Assembly: GCF_016808335.1 (NCBI RefSeq)
Contig: NC_053149.1
Location: 22,996,451-23,060,450, forward strand
Source of the DNA: Panicum virgatum
Taxonomy: Eukaryota; Streptophyta; Magnoliopsida; Poales; Poaceae
Reading direction: 5' to 3'
DNA length: 64,000 nucleotides
In this document: piece after piece, positions 11,308 through 20,510 of the stretch
Layout: the number at the start of each line of letters is the position of its first letter
How positions within the stretch are numbered: position 1 is the first letter of the stretch
Program-made: the position numbers and the translations under genes
The notes under the pieces: model-generated
What the model saw: the letters and a program-made list of their open reading frames with translations, nothing else
Told to the model about the DNA's origin: nothing
The model's database searches: none

Positions 11308-11789
11308 AGATTATCGACAAATACTTGTTTCGAAATAAAGATTCTTTAAACTTCTAGATGGTTTCGATGTGAGCCTGAATAAATACATCACTAGAGTGTC
11401 AAAATAATCATTTCATAATAAAAAATCTATTATACTTCTTTCAATAATTCATTATAAAAAATCTATTATACTTCTTTCAATAATCTATTATACTACGGTC
11501 ATTTCCGGTGTATAGAAAATGATTGAAAAATATGTCTATAAATTTTCCACATTCAACCTAGCCAATAAACCTACTCCTACATTCAAGTCATCGGTTCTAT
11601 ATATCTCAAATCATTGCATAAATCAAAGAAATCATGCTCATCCTCACTATTTCCAAAAGTCACAAATTTCTCTAACTATGGAGCATAAAACGAAGCATAA
11701 ACACAATCAATGAAGAGATGATGAAATTGCAAACCTTTGGCGCACTTGGATGACTAGAACACTCACTAAAACTAGAAGAAATGGTGGCA
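11308..11789. other. AT-rich intergenic DNA
   Basis: Contains the tandem duplication listed at 11411-11483. On the minus strand, part of it may be the leader of the CACTA end at 12212, but its true left limit is not visible. Confidence 0.4.
11411..11483. repeat. Tandem duplication, about 36 bp, two copies
   Basis: The phrase aaaaaatctattatacttct occurs twice with near-identical flanks (11411-11447 and 11448-11483). Confidence 0.8.
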
Positions 11790-12212
11790 ACTCTCTAACG
11801 GGAAGAACAACCCCGAGCTCGAGCTTCTCTGGTGAAATGACACTGGCTCGGGCTCGGGGAGGAAGAAGGCGTCAATTTATAGTGGGTGCATTAGTACCGG
11901 CTGGTGGCTCGAGCCGGCACTAACGAGCCACATTTAGTACCGGCTGGAGCCACCAGCCGGTACTAAATTGCCTGGAGGCAATTTAGTACCGGCTGGTGGC
12001 TCCAGCCGGCACTAAAGTGCGCCACCGACAGACTCTGACCTCCGCCTGCAACGGCTAGTGACAATTTAGTACCGGCTGGAGCCACCATCCGGTACTAATA
12101 GGCTCCCATGGCCACTGTTCCTTTGGCCCGGTACTAAATTTGCATGTTAGTACCGGCCAAAGCCGTGACCGGTACTAACGGCCGCGGACGAATGTGCGTT
12201 TTTCCAGTAGTG
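11790..12212 (-). mobile_element. CACTA terminus of the TTAGTACCGG family, left limit unknown
   Basis: The minus strand starts at 12212 with CACTACTGGAAAAACG, a CACTA terminal inverted repeat. About 300 bp follow in which ttagtaccggctgg-type units and their complements recur at least eight times. A TATA box (minus-strand TATAAAT, 11875-11881) then lies in the place expected for the promoter of the element. No transposase follows before the DNA loses recognisable features near 11.3 kb, so this is a truncated or non-autonomous copy. It differs in repeat unit and terminus from the element at 1-3233. Confidence 0.75.
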
Positions 12213-12369
12213 GCCTGTCCATACGACAGTACTGCCATGCGGTGAGATTACCATAACGGGCACGGTAAGCTCATCTTTCTCAACACAATCTTCTCCACAC
12301 TCTAAATCCATACTCAAAGGGAACTCATCAAAAATGCCATTTTATATTGTATCACGGGGACAACACATA

Positions 12370-12560
12370 TAGAAATGAAACCGGTGGGTGCAATCATCAC
12401 CAACGGTTTATGAACCAGCGGTAATGAGTCCTCCCGTCTCCGCTGGTTTTGAAACCGGCGGTGATGACCCCTTCTATACCACCGATTTAAGTCCAACGCC
12501 TCTCAAACCGGCGGTGATGCTGATTTCGAACCGGTGGTGATCGGAGGCGCTGGAGTAGTG
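12370..12560 (-). mobile_element. CACTA terminus of the ACCGGCGGTGAT family
   Basis: The minus strand starts at 12560 with CACTACTCCAGCGCC. Inside it lie degenerate accggcggtgat units (12394-12545), the same unit as in the element at 1-3233. The opposite terminus was not found; the left edge may have been lost next to the other CACTA end at 12212. It is probably a small non-autonomous relic. Confidence 0.65.
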
Positions 12561-13132
12561 CTTAAGCCCGAGGACTTACATGCACAATTGATTCACAAAT
12601 ATATCAGGCCATAACTTTCAATGCCGACAGTTCAAATTGGCGTCCCCTATGGCAGGTACGGTGTTGTCGCGAATCCAGGCTCCCTTTTGAATACGACTGA
12701 TGAGCGCACCATTTGCCCACAGCCGCGGACTAACTTTTGAATATGCCTAGAGATCCTACTCCACAGCAAGCCCAGGCCCCAGAGTACCTTTTATGATCAT
12801 TGACGCCTTTTTCTATCTGTCTTTCTATCAGCAAGGAATGATCCCATTCATCTTAGGCCAAGAAAGTACAGAGATTCCTCGCCTTCTGCGCCGCCCCTCG
12901 CCGCACTTTCTTATCGTCCCAAGATATCCAAAGAACAAACCTCTCAGAGTGATCGAACATGAGAAGATAAAAAGGATCTGCTCTAACAATGCTGCTACTG
13001 CTGGATCCATTGCTAAGTCTCGAGAGAGAGAGAAGACGGAAAAAGGTGGTATCTCATAGCTCTCTCCTCCCAAGCAAACCACACGTACACCAGTCAGATT
13101 CCTTTACCTGGGGGGCTACAATCCCGGGCCAC
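12561..13132 (+). other. Upstream region of the small gene at 13304
   Basis: An 88-codon open frame (12793-13059, from an ATG) has no recognisable domain and I do not call it a gene. A short (ga)n run sits at 13020-13034. The interval is most simply read as the promoter-proximal flank of the downstream gene. Confidence 0.4.
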
Positions 13133-13140
13133 TATAAATT
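13133..13140 (+). promoter_or_regulatory. TATA box of the small host-like gene
   Basis: TATAAATT in the setting gggccactataaattcagg. Transcription would start near 13165, leaving a leader of about 140 bases before 13304. An upstream ATG at 13167 opens a 33-codon frame ending at 13268; it would matter only if transcription starts before it. Confidence 0.6.
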
Positions 13141-13303
13141 CAGGCTCCACACAGCAGAGGCTTGCGATGTGTCTCACGCTTTCACTTAACCAAGAAGGCT
13201 CCCCACTGCGCTGCTTCCAGACTTGCACACAATCTGTACGCGCTAGAGCTACGCAATCTCTCCCTTGAAGATCGAAGAAGTTAGTTAGCTAGCTAGACAA
13301 GTC

Positions 13304-13564
13304 GTGGAGGCCTCCACCGCGGACCACGGCAAGCACAAGCAGAAGGATGGGGACCAGACCACCGCCGGCGCGTGTCACGGCAGCGACAGCGACAACAAGG
13401 GCAAATCAAGGGCCGACCTCTACGCGGGCGTGGTGGCGCAGCGGGTCCTGTACCGGCCGACAAGCCGGTGCCGCGGCGGCGGTAACCCGAGGAGGGCGGC
13501 TGCCGGCAACGGCAAACCGCCGAGCAGGCTCAGCAAGATGTCCGGCGCGGCAGAGGCCACCTGA
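13304..13564 (+). CDS. Small hypothetical protein, host-like, apparent ATG-to-GTG start change
   Basis: I do not recognise this protein. The frame is open for 87 codons from GTG at 13304 to TGA at 13562. It is hydrophilic, rich in Gly, Ala, Lys, Arg and Asp, with ADLYAGVVAQRVLYRP in the middle and a Ser/Lys-rich end (PSRLSKMSG). Third codon positions are almost all G or C, typical of grass genes and unlike the surrounding transposons. A TATA box lies 170 bases upstream and aataaatgatac-type polyadenylation signals near 13668. An in-frame TAG lies upstream, and no in-frame ATG exists until near the end, so the start must be at or near 13304. The context caagtcGTGGAGGCC would be an ideal start if the G were A. 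It is either a recent pseudogene, a non-AUG start or a base error. Confidence 0.5.
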   Translation: MEASTADHGKHKQKDGDQTTAGACHGSDSDNKGKSRADLYAGVVAQRVLYRPTSRCRGGGNPRRAAAGNGKPPSRLSKMSGAAEAT

Positions 13565-14644
13565 CCTTGAACTAGTAGTATCACAGTTGCTAGATAGTGA
13601 CTGCTGGGTGCCGCTGCATGGTGTTATGTCACGTGGTGTTATGTATGTATGTGCACGTGATTGGAACAAATAAATGATACATAATATATACTAGTAACAT
13701 GTACGTGCAGCACGCACGTATACTTAAAAAAGTTTAAAAAGATGTTATTGAACTTGAATTTCATATCCATGTAACACACATGGTACTACCGAAATTTTTA
13801 TTCAACCAACATAAATGGCAAAGCATATGCTGAACGCATTATTGTATCAAAGTTTAATTCGTTGGAAACTCTAGCCGCCGGCCATGCAACTCTAGAATAT
13901 GATGTTCCGGCAAGCATCATCATCTGTGATCTGACATCATTTCATATTGCTCCATCAATCTCTACAAACAAGGACATTTTGCCTCTCCAATCATGGCCCA
14001 ACTGACTCCCAAGAAACACTATACTCCTGTAGATCTGATCACGGGCCGCATGACCTGATAAACCCGCCGTCCGAAAAAAACTCGATCCGACCCGACCTGA
14101 TCAAGTGACGGGTCGGGTATGGGCCGAAACATTTAACCCGAAACACAAAAAAAACTTGATCAAATCCGAAAATTACACACAAAAATACGGACGAACATGA
14201 CCCAACCTGAACGCGACCCGACCATGTCATATGACATAGGTTGGTCATGAGCCAACATTTTTTGACCCGAAACCCGAAGTGACCCGACCCGATGGATGAT
14301 CACAGAACGAGCAAGGGCAAAACTGTTTTATCTACTTTAGACACAACATCTCTGTTAAGGTAGGGCCAACATTTACATAAATTCATAGTCATGTGAAAAT
14401 ACTTTTGTATATGTCAAATTGCATCACATTTCAATCAATTCTGGTCCCTTGTTTCCATAAATCCCAATCAATAAAAATGACCATCCTCTCGTTCCAATTT
14501 CAGAGAAGCAATTATGATTTCATCCAATACCAATCTCAGAGAATCAGTCTTTAGGATCCATGTCTGCATCTTTATACATCACAAAAGAAAGACTAGTCTG
14601 CATCCAAATCACTGCAACCCAACACAAAAACTGGATTCTCCTCC
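13565..14644. other. Intergenic DNA with a GACCCGA-rich tract
   Basis: 13565-13690 is the likely 3' untranslated region of the small gene. From 14060 to 14290 the words cccgacc, gacccga and acccgaa recur many times without strict periodicity. The rest (13690-14040, 14300-14644) shows no gene or repeat I can name. Confidence 0.45.
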
Positions 14645-14974
14645 TGCGATGGTACCTTTTCGATTGTCGAAAAGACTGGGAAGGGGTGATTGGGGTCAGG
14701 CCGCCAACAGCCCTACGAAAACACCAACCCGAACGTGGTGGAATACAAAGGCCTGGTCGGAGTTGTCACCTCCGGGGCTATCACAACTATATGTGGGGTT
14801 GGGCGCAACCTCAGGTAACCGATAGTATAGACACTACGTCTACACTATCGATTACTACTCTAGGCACATATGAAAACCAGAGCATTCGGTCGTATGGAGA
14901 TCCCATGCCAAAATATAAACACTACACTTAACCATGCTTAACTAACACACTGAAATATGAAATAGATAATCATG
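14645..14974 (-). repeat. Element C 3' LTR, outer piece, truncated
   Basis: Matches 40144-40469 closely (for example ctacgaaaacaccaacccga and taccgatagtatagacac-type words in both). Homology stops at about 14645, where the right-hand copy continues for about 390 bp more. It ends at 14974, where the Tat element begins. Confidence 0.88.
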
Positions 14975-16005
14975 TGTTGACACGAAACGATCACACACCA
15001 AGCCCGAGAGCCCCGTACGCCAAGCTCGGACTGCACTTGATTCAAACCAAGGCGTGCCAGTCAATTTGACCTGTAAATTGACAAGGAAACAGCAAACAGT
15101 CAAATTCAAGAGTGTATCAGATGGATTTCCGAATCACCCTTACACAACATATCGGCAAGGCTCTGCCGATACAGAAAACGACAATAGATCAGATATAAAA
15201 ATCGTGTAATAAAGGCGATCTACAGGGAATCGGCAAAGAACTGCCAATACCAGTGAGCAACTAGCCGGCTAGATCTTGAGCCGACACGTGCCAGATAACA
15301 ATGTACAAACCCACGAATGTGTGGATCTGAACAAAGCTAAGCTTGCAACCGATCTAATCATCTTTACAAGGTTTATCGTGATAAACAAGGAGCTTACAGC
15401 CGATTAAACAGATCACTAAGCCGGGTAGTTTGTGAATAGATCTAAATGAGAAAACAGCGATACCCCGAAATCAAAGTTTAGATAATTTCGGTAAATTTTG
15501 AATAGATCTGAACGAAGCCACAACGATGCGCCCGGAAGCTAAAGCTCAGATTTACTCGGTAAATGAAAACTTACCAGCAAACCAAGTCGCTCGAATGTGA
15601 GGCGTCCTTGATAAGCTTGAAAGAACTCGCGGAAGAAAGAAAAAAAGGGTGGCGAAGTCACCTACGAGAAAGTAAATTGCAAGTAATACAATTTGTTTGT
15701 TTGGATGTGTATCAATCTTTACAATAGCCGGGGGGGTCCATATTTATACCCCACGCTAACACAATCCTAGCCGATCACGACAAAACATGATTCTATTCTA
15801 TAAAAATAAAACTGACTCTAAACTAAGATAACTCTTGCCAAACCGAAACTAAAATATCTGGTCAATTTCCCCTTCTTCGGTCAACTAGATCTTCAACGGT
15901 GATGTACGACCACCCCCCCCCCCCAAATCCACCAATCGTACGACACAGAACCTTTTCTCTTTTGCAACACTCTTCCTTGACACATGTCAAAATCTGGTGT
16001 CAACA
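14975..16005 (-). repeat. Tat 3' LTR
   Basis: 1,031 bp, TGTTGACACG...TGTCAACA, paired with 25473-26508. By eye the first 310 bp differ by about 6%. It contains a C homopolymer (about 15910-15923) and a TATA box (minus-strand TATAAATA, 15741-15748). Words such as cggcaaggctctgccgat recur. Confidence 0.93.
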
Positions 16006-16020
16006 CATGCCCCCCAATTT
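16006..16020 (-). other. Tat polypurine tract
   Basis: The minus strand reads AAATTGGGGGGCATG directly before the 3' LTR. Confidence 0.8.
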
Positions 16021-16285
16021 CGGAGTAAAAATGCCCTTTTTTACTTTGAAATTAATCTTTGTCATGATTACGCTGCCGAACGGTCTTCTCATTACTGCAA
16101 TCTCGCTTCCCGTGCGGGTGGCGTACGAAAATCTCATCTTTGCCCTTAACCTTTCGCCTTCTCGTCCACACAACAGGAATCTGCCGATTCACCTTCCGTC
16201 CTTTTACCCATACGCTCCTCAATTAAATCCAAGGGTAAAAACTGTACCGGCGCACTGCAACCGATTCATTTTCATCACTTTGGGA

Positions 16286-16292
16286 TATAAAT
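16286..16292 (+). promoter_or_regulatory. TATA box for the antisense ORF of the Tat element
   Basis: TATAAAT within gggatataaattacccc, about 110 bases before the ATG at 16397 and on the strand opposite to pol. This implies the extra ORF has its own promoter. Confidence 0.55.
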
Positions 16293-16396
16293 TACCCCAT
16301 TAGCACTGTAGTTTCCCCATCAGCTAGAGCCTTCCTTGCCTTCTTCCTCCTTTAGCTCCTCCAAAAACCCCAGCCTTTCCTTCTTCTCCCGAGTAG

Positions 16397-17126
16397 ATGG
16401 CCAGCAACAAGCGTGCCAGCGAGGGCTCTTCCGGTGCTCCTCCGCCGCTCCGTCCCCATCTCGCGTAAGATGCTTCCCCTTTTCTGCTAATGCTGCACTT
16501 CAAATCTGCATCTGACCACTTCCTCTTTTCTGTAGAGACGCCAACGCCAAGCTCCCCGCCAACTTCCAAGACCTGGACAAAAGTACCCAGGGGCTGATCC
16601 GCGACCTCCTCCGCCAACGCAACGAGGCCCGCCGCGATCTTGATCGGGCGCAGACAGATCAAGTCGTCATCCGCGGCTAGCTCTCCAACGCCGACACCAA
16701 GGTCGCAAGTAAGTCCTTCTGACCATGTCTTCTCTTATGATCATCTCCGAGTTCTTGCTCTAATCCCTTCATCTTCCAGACTTGGAGTCGCAGGTCCAAG
16801 CCCTCCTGGACGCTTCCCGAGTCACCATAGACTCGGTGAACGCAAAAGGGAGCACCGTCGCCGCGCACTTGCGGAACATCCCGGCCCGCGTCAAGGAGGT
16901 TGCCCGCTACAGAGCTCACAAGGGCGCCGCCAGAGCCATCGCCGTCGTCTCCACCAAGTCCGAGGCTGACTGCCGGCAGTGGGAGCCGGTCTTCCCCGAG
17001 TGGGGTGCACGGCAAGAGGCCTTCGAGGAGCTCGTCGATGATCTCTACTTCCCTGCTGACGCCATCGTTGGTGACATTAGCTTGGATGGGGTCATCGGCA
17101 ACCTCTTCGGAGCAGAGTCAGATTAA
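16397..17126 (+). pseudogene. Antisense additional ORF of the Tat element, three exons, one internal stop
   Basis: Transcribed against gag-pol. Exon 1 (16397-16464) starts MASNKRASEGSSG. A gtaaga...tgtag intron (16465-16535) follows. Exon 2 (16536-16708) encodes a charged segment (LIRDLLRQRNEARRDLDRAQTD) and contains TAG at 16678-16680. The second intron is gtaagt...ttccag (16709-16779). Exon 3 (16780-17126) ends FGAESD. The phase is kept at both junctions. The C-terminal half (VAAHLRNIPARVKEVA, QWEPVFPEWG, EELVDDLYFPADAIV) resembles the coiled-coil proteins of unknown function encoded as antisense ORFs in Tat elements (the 'putative gypsy type transposon' group). The role is unknown. Codon use is GC3-rich, unlike the neighbouring pol. 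The amber codon makes this copy a pseudogene unless read through. Confidence 0.7.
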
Positions 17127-17344
17127 GTTGTAATATGTAACAGCCTATCTGGCTCTTTTTGTAAATATAATCAATGGACGGGCCTCCTCCCCTTTCGCTT
17201 CCTGTCTCCGCTTTACCTTGATCTTCTTTTAATTTTCATTTTGCAATCCTCGATCGTCATACTGAACGACCCAATACGATTCATAATCAAAAGATCATCC
17301 TCCAAGAATTCTGATATCACAACAAAAAATCCAAACCAAACTTG

Positions 17345-18343
17345 AATCAGGTACTTGCCATTAAGCGCATTGAAAAACTCTTCTCCTTCCAATGTTTCCA
17401 GAATATATGCGTTTCCGGGAACACATCAGCTGATCTTGTATGGCCCTTCCCACGTCGGGGACCAGTTGCTGAACTTGGGATCTTTAGTTCCTATCGGCAA
17501 GACTAGTTTCCACAACAAGTCCCCTTGGTCAAAAGATTTGTCTTTGACTTTCTTATCATACCATCAGCCCACTCTAGCTTTATTGCCTTTGATATTGATG
17601 AGAGCGTTCAGCCGATGTCCAGCCAAATCCTCCAACTCGTCTTTCATTAACATGGCATAATCCTCAGTTGTCAACTGATCCTGAAACGTAACCCGTCTGG
17701 AACCAAGTCGAGTCTCCCAAGGAAGTATAGCTTCATGCCCATAGACTAGCTGATACGGGGATACTTTGGTAGCCCCATGGCAAGACATTCTGTAGGCCCA
17801 TAAAGCTTCATTAAGAGTTGTATGCCACTTCTTTAGTTGTTCTTCAACTTTCCTCTTAATTAACTTAATGATCCCTTTATTGGAAGCTTCTGCCTGACCA
17901 TTGGCTTGGGCATAATATGGAGAAGAATTCAGTAATTTAATTCCCATACTCGCAGCAAACTCTCCAAACTCCTCTGAAATAAACATACTGCCTTGGTCGG
18001 TCGTAATAGTATGTGGGGTACGAAACCGATAAACAATATGTTCCTTCACAAACTCAATCATCTCTTTGGATGTCACGGTCTTCAGAGGAATTGCTTCGAC
18101 CCATTTGGTGAAATAATCTATTGCCACCAGTATGAACTTGTGATTCTTGCTGGATGGTGGATAAATTTGCCCAATCAAATCAATTCCCCATCCTATAAAC
18201 GGCCACAGCTTAATAATGGGATTCGTAGCCGATGCCGGTGCTCTCTGTACATTACCAAATTTCTGACACCCTTGACAACCCTTATAATAAGTGAAACAAT
18301 CTTCTAACATGGTTGGACAAAAGTATCCATTTCTCCTGATCAT
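17345..18343 (-). pseudogene. Tat integrase
   Basis: From the ATG-led open part at 18343: a CxxC pair (GCQGCQK) remains from the zinc-binding region, followed by WPFIGWGIDLIGQI, a Tat-typical phrase. The catalytic residues are D at about residue 54, D at about 116 (TTDQGSMF) and E at about 152 (NGQAEASNK), with the expected 35 residues between the last two. The SPYQLVYGHEAILP block is intact. A TGA at 17564-17566 breaks the frame, but the C-terminal region continues in register to about 17345 (ILETLEGEEFFNALNG). The zinc-binding His residues and the link to the upstream RNase H fall in broken sequence. Confidence 0.9.
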
Positions 18344-18445
18344 CTACTTCATCTTATACGCCGAATGATGTGAACCACAGACACCTTCATGTATTTCTCC
18401 CATCAAGACCTTAGCTTCTTTCTTCTCAAGGCATCTGTGCAAAAC

Positions 18446-19050
18446 TCAATCAATCATCCGGTAATATAATTCCCCTTCAAGCAACACATATTTAGTCGCC
18501 TGAAATCTAATTCTTCGGCTGACTTTCTTAGAGGGATCTCCCAAATAATCTATAATCTCCTTCCTCCAATCATCAGCAGGTAATTCCAAAGCCATCACAC
18601 CCTCCATCGGCCGATAACCAGAAGCGTGCTGTGCTAGTCGATTGGCATCACCATTATAAAGCTTGGGCATATGTTCTATGGTCACCTTTTGAAATTCTTT
18701 CAGCAATCGGCAACACTCTTCATGATAAACCCGCAAAATATCATCCTTGCATTCGTATATGCCAATCAATTGATTGACCACTAACATGGAATCTCCAAAT
18801 ATCTGTACTGCATCGGCTCCAATTTCTTGCAACAACCGAATTTCTTTAAGAAAAACTTGGTACTCAGCCTGATTGTTGGTAGCAGTCCTATCGTAAAAGA
18901 TAATTCAAACGTTGCTCCTCGAGGCGACACCAAGACAATGCCAATACCAGATCTAGCTCCACAAGATGATCCATCAAAGAACAACGTCCATGGAACTAGA
19001 TCAACTACCCCCAATTCTGGCCCATAGTGTTGAACAACAAAATCGGCCAT
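18446..19050 (-). pseudogene. Tat second (archaeal-type) RNase H and linker
   Basis: WTLFFDGSSCGARSGIGIVLVSP is the start of the additional RNase H that distinguishes Tat from other Gypsy lineages; its Asp is the first catalytic residue. The frame changes near 18830. It continues as GADAVQIFGDSMLVVNQLIG, with the Asp of the GDS motif, and HMPKLYNGDANRLAQHAS, which carries the last acidic residue. The end (RRIRFQATKYVLLEGELYYR) leads towards integrase. Confidence 0.85.
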
Positions 19051-19112
19051 GCTTGTCCTTTAACCTCTTTAGCCGATTCATATCTCAAATCAAATTCTGA
19101 TAGGGCCAGAAT

Positions 19113-20489
19113 CTACTTTCTAATCCTCCCATTCAAAATCGGCAATGAGAGCATGTATTTAATAACATCATCTTTGCTCACCATGACACACTCAGCCGAT
19201 AACAGATAATGCCTAAGCTTGGTACAAGAAATGTATAAGCAAAGCCACAATCTTTCAACAGGAGAATACTTGGTTTCAGCATCCAAGAGTCTTCTGCTGA
19301 CGAAATATATCACACATTCTTTTCCTTCAAACTCTTGAATAAGGGCCGATCCGATAGCACGTTCATCAGCCGATAAGTATAATTTAAATGGCTTGTGCTT
19401 TTGAGGTGGAACCAACACAGGAGGCGATGTCAAATAGTGTTTGATTTCATCCAATGCCTTTTATTGTACCTCTCCCCATACAAATTTCTGATCGGCCTTC
19501 AACTTCAACAAAGAACTGAACGACTGTATTTTACCGGATAGATTAGCAATAAACCTCCTAATAAAATTAATCTTGCCGATCAATGACTGAAGTTCAACTT
19601 TTGTTTCTGGAGCCACTACTTTGTTAATGGCTGTAATGGTCTTCTGACTAATTTCAATTCCTCTTTCATGAACAATAAACCCAAGGAACTGACCAGCCGA
19701 TACACCAAATGCATACTTGTTAGGATTCATCTTCAATCCATGTCTTTTAGTACATTCCAAAGCTTTGCGTTGGTCAGCTAAATGCTCTTGATGCCCTTTA
19801 GACTTCACCACAACATCATCAATATAAATTTCTACAATCTTGCCGATGATCTCGTGGAAAATATAATTCATGGCTCTCTGGTACGTTGCTCCAGCGTTCT
19901 TCAACCCAAAGGTCATGACAATCCATTCGAACAAACCAACATATCCCGGACATCTGAATGCCGTTTTATGAACATCTTTCTCAGCCATGAATATTTGATT
20001 ATATCCGGCGTTCCCATCCATGAAGCTAATCACCTTATGCCCAGCAGCAGCATCCACCAACATATCGGCAACTGGCATCGGGTAACCATCCATCAGTGTA
20101 GCTTTGTTGAGATCTCTGAAGTCAATGCACACATGTAGCTTCCCATTCTTCTTATACACAGGGACCACATTAGATATCCATTCAGCATATCTGCATTGCC
20201 TGATGAACTTTGCTTCTATTAACTTCGTGATCTCGGCCTTTATATCTGGTAGGATCTTAGGGTTACACCGTCTTGAACCTTGTTGATGTGGCCGATATCC
20301 AGGTTTAATAGGTAACCGATGTTCAACAATAGATCGATCCAAACCCGGCATTTCATAATATTCCCAAGCAAAACAATCTTTATACTCTTTTAAAAGCTTT
20401 ACCAATTTTTGTTTATACTCAGGATCTAATTTGGCACTAATAAATGTCGGCCTTGGTCTATCTCCATCTCCAATGTCTACTTCCTCCAA
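19113..20489 (-). pseudogene. Tat reverse transcriptase and RNase H
   Basis: RT runs from 20489 to 19461. It has VVPVYKKNGKLHVCIDFRDL near residues 108-126, SFMDGNAGYNQIFM near 155 and the catalytic YIDD near 222, with FLGFIVHERGIEI at the end. A TAA near 19461-19463 separates it from RNase H (19454-19113), recognised by PFKLYLSADERAIGSALIQ and VIYFVSRRLLDAETKYSPVE. A few more bases upstream of 20489 still read as the same protein until the solo LTR at 20511 interrupts it. Confidence 0.92.
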
Positions 20490-20510
20490 AGCATCGGCCG
20501 ACGTGAACCC

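Noticed and set aside
12793..13059. 88-codon frame beginning with ATG
   Set aside because: No domain, AT/GC-mixed codon use, lies in the likely promoter region of the gene at 13304.
15899..16303. 134-codon plus-strand frame
   Set aside because: Crosses the LTR edge and a C homopolymer; not conserved with the other LTR.
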